Assembly (NCBI GenBank): GCA_002438785.1
Contig: DJQS01000020.1
Coordinates: 1 to 64,000 of the forward strand
From: Caryophanales bacterium UBA6380
GTDB taxonomy: Bacteria; Bacillota_I; Bacilli_A; RFN20; CAG-826
DNA length: 64,000 nucleotides
Reading direction: 5' to 3'
Below are positions 27,047 through 36,132 of this stretch, one piece after another. Below the pieces are notes generated by a model. That model saw nothing but the letters and a program-made list of their open reading frames with translations. It did no database searches and was not told the origin of the DNA. Positions within the stretch are counted from its first letter, which is position 1; each line of letters opens with the position of its first letter. The position numbers and the translations under genes were made by a program.

Positions 27047-28618
27047 TCATTTTTGATCTTTTTGAACTATTTCGTGTTGATATATTGTCAAGTTTTTATA
27101 AATACCTTTTAACTGAGGATAAATCTTTTTATAAACATTTTTATATAAAATTTTATATTTATAACTTGCATCCTTATTAGGCATAAAAACCTTTACATAT
27201 CGAATCATTTTATTTTTAGCTTCTAAAGGATTTTCATAAACACCTAAAGAAATAAATAAACTCATTGCGCAACCTAAACTTGATGCTTCATATGATTCAG
27301 GTTTATAAACTGGTAGATTGAATATATCACTAGTAATTTGACATATTGCATCACTTTTACTACCACCACCACTTATTGTCAATTTATTAATATGAAGTAG
27401 TCCATGTTTTTCAATACTTTTTAATCCTTCTAATAAAGCAAAAGCAATTCCTTCAATAATTGCACGATACACGTGATATTTAGTATGTGTATCATAAAAA
27501 CCCAAAATACTTCCTTTTGCTAAAGGTCTTTTTAAACCTGGACCCCAATATGGTTGCAAAATTAATCCATCGCAACCAGGATTAATTTCCATCAATTTTT
27601 TATTTAAAATATCTTCAACAGCTAGATTTTCTATTTTAGCTTCAACATTTTCAGTTTCAGCAAATTCTTTAACAAACCACTGAAGCATCCAATATCCTCG
27701 ATAAATTTGTACCTCCGAATTATAATATTTTTTCACACAAGAGGTGTAGCTAGGTAAAAAAGTTTCTGGAGAAAAATATCTTTTAGTAAAAGTAGAAATA
27801 GAACTTGCAGTTCCATAACTAATATGTGCAGTTTTTGCATCAATTGTTCCGCTTCCTAAGGATTCACAAGATTTATCATTTCCTGTAGTAATATATGGTA
27901 AATTTTCAGGTAATCCAGTTTCAAGACTACATTCATGAGTAATATAGCCAATACATTCACCTACTTTAGAAATTGTTGGTATTAATTTAGGATTAATCCC
28001 ATAAACAATGCCAATAGGATGATATTTAAAATGAATTTTCCCAGTTTTAAAGCCAACTGGATAATGGCCAATAATATTTGATGAAGAATCAGTTAGAATA
28101 CCAAGCATCTTATAATTAAAATAAAAATTTAATGGAGCGTAAAATTTTATTTTATTATAGTTTTCTGGTTCATTTTCTTGCATCCATATAGCAGGTGTTC
28201 TTTTTCTATTTAAATCAACTGTATTTGACATGCCTATAAGATGATAAACTAATCTATAAACAAGAGGTAATTTTTTCTTTGATTTACCTTCTCGTTGATC
28301 AAGCCATAAAATGGATGGTCTAATTGGCTTATAATTTTCATCTAAGTAAGCTGCTGTATCTCGAAAACAAGTAGAACTAATTGCTTTAATTCTCGGAATT
28401 AAATATTTATTTTTATCCATTAGCCTATTTGAAGCTTTCTTCATACAATCATAATAATAATCAGGCCATTGTTCGCAATAACCAGGTTTATTAGAAAAAT
28501 ATGGTTCCTTATATTTTTCTTGTTCTATAGCTAAAAAATGTCCATTTTCATCAATTATTGAAACTCTTACTGATTGAGTTCCATAATCAATAGTAATTAC
28601 CAAATCTTTATTTTCCAT
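27047..28618 (-). CDS. FGGY-family carbohydrate kinase
   Basis: This is a sugar or polyol kinase of 523 residues with the two-domain ASKHA fold. The N-terminal phosphate-binding loop is ITIDYGTQSVRVSIID. CEQWPDYYYDCM and WLDQREGK are typical of the family. The second domain has YITTGNDKSCESLGSG near 245 and the ATP-binding signature LTISGGGSKSDAICQITSDIFNLPVY near 415. The sugar (xylulose, ribulose, glycerol or other) cannot be read from sequence. A TATAAT box ends 6 nt before the ATG and no ribosome-binding site is seen, so the mRNA looks leaderless. Its neighbours suggest a role in carbon catabolism. Confidence 0.9.
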   Translation of the reverse strand: MENKDLVITIDYGTQSVRVSIIDENGHFLAIEQEKYKEPYFSNKPGYCEQWPDYYYDCMKKASNRLMDKNKYLIPRIKAISSTCFRDTAAYLDENYKPIRPSILWLDQREGKSKKKLPLVYRLVYHLIGMSNTVDLNRKRTPAIWMQENEPENYNKIKFYAPLNFYFNYKMLGILTDSSSNIIGHYPVGFKTGKIHFKYHPIGIVYGINPKLIPTISKVGECIGYITHECSLETGLPENLPYITTGNDKSCESLGSGTIDAKTAHISYGTASSISTFTKRYFSPETFLPSYTSCVKKYYNSEVQIYRGYWMLQWFVKEFAETENVEAKIENLAVEDILNKKLMEINPGCDGLILQPYWGPGLKRPLAKGSILGFYDTHTKYHVYRAIIEGIAFALLEGLKSIEKHGLLHINKLTISGGGSKSDAICQITSDIFNLPVYKPESYEASSLGCAMSLFISLGVYENPLEAKNKMIRYVKVFMPNKDASYKYKILYKNVYKKIYPQLKGIYKNLTIYQHEIVQKDQK

Positions 28619-28624
28619 TCTTTA

Positions 28625-28630
28625 ATTATA
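28625..28630 (-). promoter_or_regulatory. -10 box of FGGY kinase, leaderless type
   Basis: Minus-strand TATAAT lies 6 nt before the ATG at 28618, so transcription would begin at about the start codon. The -35 region is weak. Confidence 0.5.
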
Positions 28631-28713
28631 ACTTATTGTCACTAAAAATTATAAATTTTTGTTTATTAAAATGATTGCACATTTTTCTTTTTATACTATT
28701 ACTTTTTACTTTA

Positions 28714-28722
28714 TGATATAAT
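28714..28722 (+). promoter_or_regulatory. extended -10 promoter of ppdK
   Basis: TGA TATAAT is an extended -10 element. The leader contains a small hairpin, GTTGT AGAA ACAAC (28732-28745), near its 5' end and a strong AGGAGG just before the ATG. High expression is likely. Confidence 0.65.
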
Positions 28723-28764
28723 CATAAAGAAGTTGTAGAAACAACGATTTTTAGGAGGAAAAAA

Positions 28765-31431
28765 ATGGCAAAAAAATATGTTTACCTATTTAAAGATGCT
28801 CATGGTTTAGGCAAAGAGCTTCTTGGTGGTAAAGGCGCTGGCTTAGCTGAAATGACTTATATTGGCGTACCAATTCCACAAGGTTTTACAATCACAACTG
28901 AAGCTTGTACACTTTATTATCAAAGTGGTAAAAAAATGCCTGAAGATTTAATTAAACAAATCGATGCAGGTATTAAAGAAGTTGAAAAGGAAACTGGTAA
29001 ATCATTTGGAGGAGAAAACGGAAAAACTCCATTACTTGTATCTGTTCGTAGTGGTGCAAGAGTTTCTATGCCTGGTATGATGGATACCATATTAAACTTA
29101 GGTTTAAATGATAAGACAGTTAAATTATTAGCAGGTGAAGATAATAAAAATGAAAGATTTGCTTACGATAGTTATCGTAGATTCATTTTAATGTTCACAA
29201 ACATTGCTAAAGGTCATCCAAGAACTGATATGGATAAAATGCTCGATGATATTAAAAAAGAGCATGGCTATAAACTTGATACAGAAGTTACAGCTGATCA
29301 ATTAAAAGAATTAGTTAAAAAATATAAAGAATATTATAAAAAGACTTTTGGTGAAGATTTCCCAACTGATCCATATGTTCAATTACATGAAGCAGTCACT
29401 GCAGTATTTAGAAGTTGGGATAACCCAAGAGCTAACGTTTATCGTAAGATGAATGGTATTCCATATGAATGGGGTACTGCTGTTAATGTTCAATCAATGG
29501 TTTTCGGTAACTTAAATGAACAATCAGGTACTGGTGTCGCTTTCTCACGTGATCCATCTACTGGTAAGAAAGAAATTTATGCGGAATATTTACCAAATGC
29601 TCAAGGGGAAGATGTTGTTGCAGGTATTAGAACTCCATTACATATTAACGAATTAAAGAAGAGACTTCCTGAAGTTTATGATCAATTTGAAAAAACCATC
29701 AAGATGATGGAAGCTCATTATAAAGATATGCAAGATATGGAATATACTGTTGAAAATGGTAAACTCTATTTCTTACAAACTAGAAATGGTAAAAGAACTG
29801 CTGCTGCTGCATTACAAATTGCTTGGGATTTAGTTGACGAAGGTGTTATCACTGAAGATGAAGCTGTCTTAAGAGTTGAACCTAAATTATTAGATACATT
29901 ACTTCACCCAACATTTGATGTTAAAGCTTTAAAAGAAGCTGATGCTATCGCTATTGGTAACCCTGCATCTCCAGGTGCTGCTGTTGGTAAAATTGCTTTC
30001 GATGCTAAAGAAGCTGAAGAAAGACATGCTAATGGTGAAAAGGTTGTTTTAGTAAGAGCTGAAACATCCCCAGAAGATATTGAAGGTATGGTTGCTGCTG
30101 AAGGTATCTTAACAATGCGTGGTGGTATGACTTCTCACGCTGCAGTTGTTGCTCGTGGTATGGGCAAATGCTGTGTTACTGGATGTAGTGCTGCAATTGT
30201 TGATGAAGAAAATAAGACTTTAAAAATTAATGGAAAAACATATGGTGTTAATGATGTAATTTCTCTTAATGGTAGTACTGGTGAAGTTTTCGAAGGTGCT
30301 ATTAAATTAGTTCCAGCAAGTTTAGATGGAAACTTTGGCAGAATGATGAAAGCTGCTGATAAATATAAGAGATTAGAAATCAGAACAAATGCTGATACTC
30401 CTCGTGACGCTGTTCAAGCTGCTAAATTTGGTGCTCAAGGTATCGGTTTATGTAGAACTGAACATATGTTCTTCGATAAAGATAGAATTTTCCATATGAG
30501 AAAAATGATTCTTAGTGATACTGTAGAAGAAAGAGAAGCAGCTTTAGCTGAACTTCTTCCATATCAAAGAGATGATTTCTATGGATTATATATGGCAATG
30601 GGAGATCTAAAGAGAATCGAAGTTAATGTTAGATTATTAGATCCACCACTACATGAATTCTTACCACAAGAAGAAGATAAAATTGAAGAATTAGCAAAGG
30701 CTTTAAATAAGACAGTTCAAGAAATTAAAGATCGTATCGCTTATTTACATGAATTTAATCCTATGATGGGTCATAGAGGCTGTAGACTTGATGTTTCTTA
30801 TCCTGAAATTGGTAGAATGCAAGCTAGAGCAATTATTGAAGCTGCAATTAAAGCAAGTAAAGATCTTAAAAAAGACATCGAACCTGAAATTATGGTTCCA
30901 TTAACCTTAGATCTTAAAGAATTTAAATTTGTTAAAAAGATTATTGTTGATGAAGTTGAAAAAGTCTTAGCAGAAAATAATTTCAAGATGAAATATCATG
31001 TTGGTACTATGATTGAAATTCCTCGTGCTGCTTTATTAAGTAGTGAAATCGCTAGTGAAGCTGAATTCTATAGCTTTGGTACAAACGATTTAACTCAAAT
31101 GACTTTCGGTTTCAGCCGTGATGATGCTACAAAATTCTTACCAGATTATTATGCTAATAAGATTTTTGAGGAAGATCCATTCCAAACTGTTGATCAAAAA
31201 GGTGTTGGCAAATTAATTAAGATGGCTGTTGCTGATGGAAAAGCCACAAGACCTACATTATTAACTGGTGTTTGTGGAGAACATGGTGGAGATCCTAAAT
31301 CTATTGAATTCTTTAATAGAGTTGGCTTAGATTATGTTTCTTGCTCACCATTTAGAGTTCCAATTGCAAGATTAGCTGCTGCTCAAGCTGAAATTCTCTT
31401 ACAAAGAGAAAAAAATAAAAAACACGAATAA
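28765..31431 (+). CDS. ppdK: pyruvate, phosphate dikinase
   Basis: PPDK interconverts PEP + AMP + PPi and pyruvate + ATP + Pi. In fermenters it often works with or instead of pyruvate kinase. At 888 residues it is full length. The N-terminal nucleotide-binding domain opens LGGKGAGLAEM and includes VSVRSGARVSMPGMMDTILN. The phosphohistidine domain has the catalytic His in GGMTSHAAVVARGMGK near 455. The C-terminal PEP/pyruvate barrel ends with the catalytic Cys in GVCGEHGGDP near 836. AGGAGG precedes the ATG. Codon use is more regular than in its neighbours, as expected for an abundant enzyme. A strong terminator follows. Confidence 0.98.
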   Translation: MAKKYVYLFKDAHGLGKELLGGKGAGLAEMTYIGVPIPQGFTITTEACTLYYQSGKKMPEDLIKQIDAGIKEVEKETGKSFGGENGKTPLLVSVRSGARVSMPGMMDTILNLGLNDKTVKLLAGEDNKNERFAYDSYRRFILMFTNIAKGHPRTDMDKMLDDIKKEHGYKLDTEVTADQLKELVKKYKEYYKKTFGEDFPTDPYVQLHEAVTAVFRSWDNPRANVYRKMNGIPYEWGTAVNVQSMVFGNLNEQSGTGVAFSRDPSTGKKEIYAEYLPNAQGEDVVAGIRTPLHINELKKRLPEVYDQFEKTIKMMEAHYKDMQDMEYTVENGKLYFLQTRNGKRTAAAALQIAWDLVDEGVITEDEAVLRVEPKLLDTLLHPTFDVKALKEADAIAIGNPASPGAAVGKIAFDAKEAEERHANGEKVVLVRAETSPEDIEGMVAAEGILTMRGGMTSHAAVVARGMGKCCVTGCSAAIVDEENKTLKINGKTYGVNDVISLNGSTGEVFEGAIKLVPASLDGNFGRMMKAADKYKRLEIRTNADTPRDAVQAAKFGAQGIGLCRTEHMFFDKDRIFHMRKMILSDTVEEREAALAELLPYQRDDFYGLYMAMGDLKRIEVNVRLLDPPLHEFLPQEEDKIEELAKALNKTVQEIKDRIAYLHEFNPMMGHRGCRLDVSYPEIGRMQARAIIEAAIKASKDLKKDIEPEIMVPLTLDLKEFKFVKKIIVDEVEKVLAENNFKMKYHVGTMIEIPRAALLSSEIASEAEFYSFGTNDLTQMTFGFSRDDATKFLPDYYANKIFEEDPFQTVDQKGVGKLIKMAVADGKATRPTLLTGVCGEHGGDPKSIEFFNRVGLDYVSCSPFRVPIARLAAAQAEILLQREKNKKHE

Positions 31432-31450
31432 TTAAGTGTTTAAAAATAAT

Positions 31451-31477
31451 AAAAAGCCTTCTAATTGAAGGCTTTTT
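31451..31477. terminator. bidirectional terminator
   Basis: AAAAAGCCTTC and GAAGGCTTTTT form an 11-bp perfect stem around TAATT. It serves ppdK (plus) and the convergent aldolase gene (minus). Confidence 0.93.
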
Positions 31478-31480
31478 CTT

Positions 31481-32578
31481 TTATTTGATATAATGTGCGT
31501 CTCCCACACTACCGAACTCAATTGATGCAGTTAATACTATTTCTTTTACCCCTTTTTTAATTAAAGGAACAATTTGCTTAATTTCATTAGAACGTAAATT
31601 ATCTGTCGTTAATTCATTAATATACTCTTTTAAATAATATCTATATTCAAATGCTTCTGGCTTTTCTATCAAATATTTATAAATTTTACTATCAGTAATT
31701 TTTTCGTTATTTTTAGCAAAATACTCTTTTATGTTTCTAGTAACAGCTAATCTAATATCGGTATCAATATTAATTTTACTAATTCCAGAAGGTATTACTT
31801 CTTTTAATTGTTCAAGTGGAATACCATGTCCTTTAACAAGTCCACCTAATTCATTAATTTCATTAACAATATATTGTGGAACTAAACTTGATCCATGACT
31901 TACTAATGTTCCATCAATCTCTGAATGAAGCATATTTTCCATACTTGCAATAACAATTTCCTTTCTTAGTACAACATTATCACCTTTAACAGCTCCATGT
32001 TTAGTGCCATAACTTAAAGCAAGCGAATCGCAATTTGTTTTTTTAAAAAAATCTACAACTAACATTGGATTAGTATATGTAGACTTAGAAGAGAAAACAT
32101 GATCTTCAACACCAGCTAAAACACCAAGTTCAGCTTCTACACTAACTCCGTGCTTATGAGCGTAACTTACAACTTTTTTAGTTAGTTTTACATTTTCATC
32201 ATAAGGAAGTGAGCTTCCATCAATCATTACACTATTAAATCCAGCATCAATTGCAATCTTACAGGATTCATAACTCCTTCCATGGTCTAAATGTAGTGAT
32301 ACAGGTATATTAGATTTATTTGCTAATCTTTTAACATAGTTAGCAATTAATTTAGCACCTTTTTTCTTATCTAATAAAGTGCCATTTAAAAAGTCAGTAT
32401 TTCCTCCAATAAATGCTAACCCAGGTTCAGCAACTTGAATGATGGCCGCAGATCTAATTTCTTCGCAAGCTTCAATTATAGCCTCAGCTTGGCAAGGCAT
32501 ATTAATATTAAACGCTCCATGAGCTATTTTATGGTCACGTGCATATTTTAAGATTTTTTTAGATTCAATATAAGGCAT
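31481..32578 (-). CDS. fba: class II fructose-bisphosphate aldolase family protein
   Basis: This zinc-dependent aldolase has 365 residues. Visible features are AHGAFNINMPCQAEAII at the N-terminus and the first metal ligand region SLHLDHGRSYESC near 96. VEAELGVLAGVEDHV, the metal His in LSYGTKHGAVK near 195, LVSHGSSLVP near 225 and INIDTDIRLAVT near 270 follow. The family includes fructose-1,6- and tagatose-1,6-bisphosphate aldolases; I prefer the fructose form because the window also encodes phosphofructokinase and PPDK and shows no other aldolase. GGAG lies upstream of the start. TTTCGAA-type motifs lie between it and the divergent ECF gene. Confidence 0.9.
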   Translation of the reverse strand: MPYIESKKILKYARDHKIAHGAFNINMPCQAEAIIEACEEIRSAAIIQVAEPGLAFIGGNTDFLNGTLLDKKKGAKLIANYVKRLANKSNIPVSLHLDHGRSYESCKIAIDAGFNSVMIDGSSLPYDENVKLTKKVVSYAHKHGVSVEAELGVLAGVEDHVFSSKSTYTNPMLVVDFFKKTNCDSLALSYGTKHGAVKGDNVVLRKEIVIASMENMLHSEIDGTLVSHGSSLVPQYIVNEINELGGLVKGHGIPLEQLKEVIPSGISKINIDTDIRLAVTRNIKEYFAKNNEKITDSKIYKYLIEKPEAFEYRYYLKEYINELTTDNLRSNEIKQIVPLIKKGVKEIVLTASIEFGSVGDAHYIK

Positions 32579-32633
32579 TGTATTCTCCTTTTTTCTTTAT
32601 AATATAAATATAAAAATATAAAAACAACATAAA

Positions 32634-32867
32634 ACGAAAGAAAATTCTAGTTTTTTACTATAAAAAAGCAATAAATCTTTTGAATAAAATATAAATCTAT
32701 TTCGAACAAAATTATTTATAAAATTTTCTTATCGTTTTTAAAAAGACATGATTGTTTCGAATAAAATAGTAAATTATAAATACTTAAATTATTTATTGTT
32801 TTTTATAAATTCTTATTGAAATAATTAAGCAAAACTATTTATAATATATTCGAAACTAAAAACGAAA
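32634..32867. promoter_or_regulatory. cluster of TTTCGAA-type motifs between fba and ECF gene
   Basis: Copies are seen at 32700-32707 (TTTCGAAC), 32755-32762 (TTTCGAAT) and 32848-32856 (ATTCGAAAC, the inverted form). Half-copies ACGAAAG occur near 32634 and 32861. The copy at 32848 lies just past the -10 box of the ECF gene, where a bound repressor would block transcription. The same motif clusters upstream of the DeoR gene (41107-41278). The rest of this 300-bp gap is AT-rich with no gene. Confidence 0.6.
32816..32845 (+). promoter_or_regulatory. promoter of ECF S-component gene
   Basis: TTGAAA (32816-32821) and TATAAT (32840-32845) are separated by 18 nt. The leader is only about 30 nt, too short for a vitamin riboswitch. 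Confidence 0.7.
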
Positions 32868-32878
32868 GGAATTTCATT

Positions 32879-33490
32879 ATGACGAAAACTCAACTACAAA
32901 TAAGTAAAATTTGTTTATCATCTTTATTTTTGGCTTTAGGCTGGCTTATGCCTTTTATAACTGGCCAAATTCAGCAAATAGGAAGTATGTTTTTACCTAT
33001 GCATTTCCCTATTCTATTAGCAGGTTTTATTTTAGGTCCATGGTATGGGCTATTACTTGGTTTTATAACTCCAATAACAAGATCTTTAATATTTGGAATG
33101 CCTCCATTATTTCCAACATCTATTAGTATGGCTTTTGAATTAGCAACATATGGTTTTGTAGCTGGCTTCCTGTTCCAATTAATTTATAGAAAGTTTAATA
33201 AAATAAATATTTATTTTAATATATATATTTCACTTATTTCTAGTTTAATTTTAGGAAGAGTTATATATGCAATAGTTATGAGCATTTTAATGCTCATAAG
33301 TAGTAAAATTACTTTTAATTGGTCAATATTTATTAATGGAGTATTATTAAATGCATGGCCTGGCATTTTAATTCAGCTATTTTTAATACCATCTATTATT
33401 ATCTTTTTATATAAGGCTAAAATTCTTCAAAAATATATTTATCAAAAAGGAAATGTTGAAGGAATAAATGTAAGTGAACTCACTAAATAA
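32879..33490 (+). CDS. ECF transporter S component (substrate unknown)
   Basis: This is the substrate-binding membrane subunit of an energy-coupling-factor importer, 203 residues with about six hydrophobic segments. PMHFPILLAGFILGPWYGLL and the segment SISMAFELATYGFVAGFLF are typical of the broad ECF S-component family. No EcfA or EcfT genes are in the window, so it would use a shared energising module encoded elsewhere. It overlaps the next gene, a uridine-kinase-like protein, by 17 nt, which suggests that the kinase traps the imported compound. Nucleoside-like or vitamin substrates are possible. The DeoR-type motifs upstream instead suggest control with carbon metabolism. Confidence 0.85.
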   Translation: MTKTQLQISKICLSSLFLALGWLMPFITGQIQQIGSMFLPMHFPILLAGFILGPWYGLLLGFITPITRSLIFGMPPLFPTSISMAFELATYGFVAGFLFQLIYRKFNKINIYFNIYISLISSLILGRVIYAIVMSILMLISSKITFNWSIFINGVLLNAWPGILIQLFLIPSIIIFLYKAKILQKYIYQKGNVEGINVSELTK

Positions 33491-34037
33491 AATAAGAATA
33501 ATAATAGATGAATTATTTAAAACCTCACCTAATATAGTTATAGCTATTGATGGTAATAGTTGTAGTGGAAAAACAACATTGGCTAATCAATTAAAAAAGA
33601 TATATAACTGTAACGTAATCCATATGGATGATTATTTCTTACCATTAAATAAAAGAACTAAAGAAAGATTATTAATGCCTGGTGGCAATATTAATTTTGA
33701 AAAATTTTATGATGATATAATTAAAAACTTAGGTAAAGATTTAGTTCTAGAAGCTTTTGATTGTAAAACCAAATCATTTAAAGATAAACAAATTATCTCT
33801 CATAACAAATTAACAATTGTTGAAGGCAGTTATTCTTTACATCCATATTTTGGAAAATATTACAACTTTTCAATATGTCTCCATATAGATCCTATTATTC
33901 AATTAAATAGGCTTAAGGTAAGAGAAAATATTAATATTGATAACTTTATTAATAAATGGATTCCTTTAGAAAATAAATATTTTGATTATTATAATATTTT
34001 TAAAAATTGCGATTTATTAATAAATATAAATAAGTAA
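33474..34037 (+). CDS. uridine-kinase-like P-loop kinase
   Basis: This 187-residue protein resembles the uridine kinase/phosphoribulokinase superfamily. The P-loop is IDGNSCSGKTTLANQL near residue 26. VIHMDDYFLPLNKRT near 49 matches the substrate-binding segment of the family, and IVEGSYSLHPYFGKYYNFSI near 120 the Walker B region. The start is a GTG at 33474 with GAAGGA about 10 nt upstream, inside the ECF gene. The substrate is unknown. Members of this superfamily phosphorylate uridine, pantothenate or nicotinamide riboside, and the coupling to an ECF S-component suggests that it acts on the imported compound. Confidence 0.82.
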   Translation: MNSLNKIRIIIDELFKTSPNIVIAIDGNSCSGKTTLANQLKKIYNCNVIHMDDYFLPLNKRTKERLLMPGGNINFEKFYDDIIKNLGKDLVLEAFDCKTKSFKDKQIISHNKLTIVEGSYSLHPYFGKYYNFSICLHIDPIIQLNRLKVRENINIDNFINKWIPLENKYFDYYNIFKNCDLLININK

Positions 34038-34082
34038 TTTATTTAAAAATACCTAATATTTGCAATGTTTTTTATTAAATTA

Positions 34083-34895
34083 TCAAGATAATGCAATAGA
34101 ATTAATCACAATATTATAAGCATTAATTCCAATAATAACAAAGATTGTTATGATATAAACATACAATATAACTTTGTCATTTACTTTTTTATTAATAAAA
34201 GAACCTAATAGCGATCCAATAATAGCTACTGGAATTAAACAAAGTAACATATACCAATCCATATTTGTAGAACTAGCTAATAAAGAGCCATTAATTAAAG
34301 TAGTAATTATTTTTGAAGTTTGAGAAAATATAATAACTATTAGCGAATTAATTGCGGCTTGTTTCATATTCATTGAAAAGAAAAAGCATAATATCGCAAC
34401 ATTAATTGGACCTCCTCCAATTCCTAAAAACGAAGAAATGATGCCAAGAACTAAACCTATAATTATTATTAATAACCAATTTTCTATTTTTAAAGAAACA
34501 TCTTTTTTCTTTAAAAATAACATATAGAAAATAACAAAAACAAGTAACAAGATTAAGACAATTGATTGAATAATAATAAGCCAATTTTTATTCGAATATG
34601 TTTTTACTAAATCAAATAAAAAATTCCCAGCAATTCCTCCAATAATTGATCCAACCCCTAGAAATATTGATGCTTTATAATTATCTATTTTCTGTTTAGT
34701 TATAATACTTTTAATTACACTAGTTAGAGCAACTGCTAATACACAAAAAGAACTAAGAAAATTAGCAACATTCGCATTATCGTAATAATTAAAAGCATCT
34801 AGCGCTGGCCTAATAATTACTCCACCGCCAATTCCAGCTAAACTACCTAATGTTCCAGCTAATAAAACAATTAATGAAAAAATTAAATAATACAT
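34083..34895 (-). CDS. TauE/SafE family anion transporter
   Basis: This 270-residue membrane protein has about eight hydrophobic segments. Two similar motifs, LAGTLGSLAGIGGGVIIRPAL near the N-terminus and ISSFLGIGGGPINVAIL near residue 155, are the internal repeat of the TauE/SafE (DUF81) family. Members export sulfite, sulfoacetate or related organosulfur anions, though many are uncharacterised. It lies after the ABC importer operon, separated by a stable hairpin. Its own ribosome-binding site is weak. A link with organosulfonate use fits the taurine/nitrate-type importer upstream, but this is an inference. Confidence 0.88.
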   Translation of the reverse strand: MYYLIFSLIVLLAGTLGSLAGIGGGVIIRPALDAFNYYDNANVANFLSSFCVLAVALTSVIKSIITKQKIDNYKASIFLGVGSIIGGIAGNFLFDLVKTYSNKNWLIIIQSIVLILLLVFVIFYMLFLKKKDVSLKIENWLLIIIIGLVLGIISSFLGIGGGPINVAILCFFFSMNMKQAAINSLIVIIFSQTSKIITTLINGSLLASSTNMDWYMLLCLIPVAIIGSLLGSFINKKVNDKVILYVYIITIFVIIGINAYNIVINSIALS

Positions 34896-34911
34896 ACTTT
34901 AAAAGTTTAAT

Positions 34912-34944
34912 AATTAATAGGGGTATTTGGAACCCCTATTAATT
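34912..34944 (-). terminator. strong hairpin between ABC operon and TauE gene
   Basis: AATTAATAGGGGT and ACCCCTATTAATT form a 13-bp perfect stem with a 7-nt loop. On the minus strand only a weak T-tract follows (ATTAAACTTTT). It may be a partial terminator or an mRNA-stabilising hairpin that raises the level of the binding-protein message over tauE. Confidence 0.6.
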
Positions 34945-34958
34945 ATTTTACACTTTTA

Positions 34959-36080
34959 TTATTTACCTAAAACAGTATTACATGCATCAATTAAGTATTT
35001 AAATACACTTGCTTTTTCAGCAGTAATATTTTTATCTACTTTTTCGTTACTTAATTTACCTTGTCTAATATTTTCGGTATATTGCATCATTTTTCCATTA
35101 TTATAAAGTTCTAATTGTTGCTCAGCATTAAGCCAAATAGCAATATCTGTATTTAATGAACTTGCACTAACTGCTCCAGCGGTGCCTTTTTCAATATCTT
35201 CACAGGTCTTTTCAGGATTATTATGACGATAATTCATACCTTTAACAAGGCCGACCATAAATTTCTTAAAAGTATCTTCGTTTTCATTTAACCATTTTGT
35301 ATTAACAGCCCATGTTGATGGTTGATATGCATCAGATAAATGAGTAGAAGTTCTAGCAACTGTTTTAAACTTTGAAGTTTGCTTTTCTAAAGCTGTAGCA
35401 ACTGGAGCAAAAGAAACAGCAAAATCATATTTTGCACCTTCCATTGTTTGAGTTAAATTAGAATTTAAAACATTTTCTAAATTAACTTTATCCTCAGCAT
35501 CATATGATGTTAATCCTTCAGGTAAATTTTTGCCTTCTAAATCTGTATACCAAATTTTATCACCATCTTCAAATGTTTCATTAATTGCTGGTAATAAAGA
35601 AGTGGTAAACCATGTAAATGGATTAGTAGTAAAATCTAAGGCAACTGTGCTACCTTTTAAAACATTTCCAATTTCATTTAATGATGAACTTGTTGTTAAA
35701 TCTTTTCCCTTTCCAGTTAAAGATGCAATTAAACGATCATCATCAGTTAAATTATCTAATGCAGCAATCTTAATTTCTTGATTAGTTGTAAAATAATTCC
35801 AAGCAACACCTCCGCCCATGAATGAAACATTAAGATCACCAGCAACAACTTTAGTTGCTAAAGCAGGACCAGCACCAACTTCAAATTCAACGTTAACACC
35901 AGCATCTTTAAAGAAATTTTGATAATAAGCTGAATATCCAGCACCTGCACCTAAGTTACTATGCAAGCCGATTTTAACTGTTGGTAATGATGGATCTTTA
36001 TTATCATTACTACAACCTGTCATAGCACTACCTATTAAACTAGTGCCAACTAATGCCATTAATAATTTAATTTTTTTCAT
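34959..36080 (-). CDS. NitT/TauT-type ABC transporter substrate-binding lipoprotein
   Basis: This is the extracellular solute receptor of the importer encoded by the next two genes upstream, 373 residues. It has a lipoprotein signal peptide with the lipobox MTGC, Cys at residue 23. The mature domain fits the SsuA/TauA/NMT1 class: TVKIGLHSNLGAGAGYSAYY, then the VGAGPALATKVVAGDLNVSF region and a domain-crossing FAVSFAPVATALE. The family binds aliphatic sulfonates, taurine, nitrate or pyrimidine precursors. The ligand is not predictable here. AGGAGG precedes the ATG. Confidence 0.88.
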   Translation of the reverse strand: MKKIKLLMALVGTSLIGSAMTGCSNDNKDPSLPTVKIGLHSNLGAGAGYSAYYQNFFKDAGVNVEFEVGAGPALATKVVAGDLNVSFMGGGVAWNYFTTNQEIKIAALDNLTDDDRLIASLTGKGKDLTTSSSLNEIGNVLKGSTVALDFTTNPFTWFTTSLLPAINETFEDGDKIWYTDLEGKNLPEGLTSYDAEDKVNLENVLNSNLTQTMEGAKYDFAVSFAPVATALEKQTSKFKTVARTSTHLSDAYQPSTWAVNTKWLNENEDTFKKFMVGLVKGMNYRHNNPEKTCEDIEKGTAGAVSASSLNTDIAIWLNAEQQLELYNNGKMMQYTENIRQGKLSNEKVDKNITAEKASVFKYLIDACNTVLGK

Positions 36081-36132
36081 ATTATCCTCCTAAACTTAAA
36101 TTATTTTAACAATTTTAATTGTTATTACTTAA

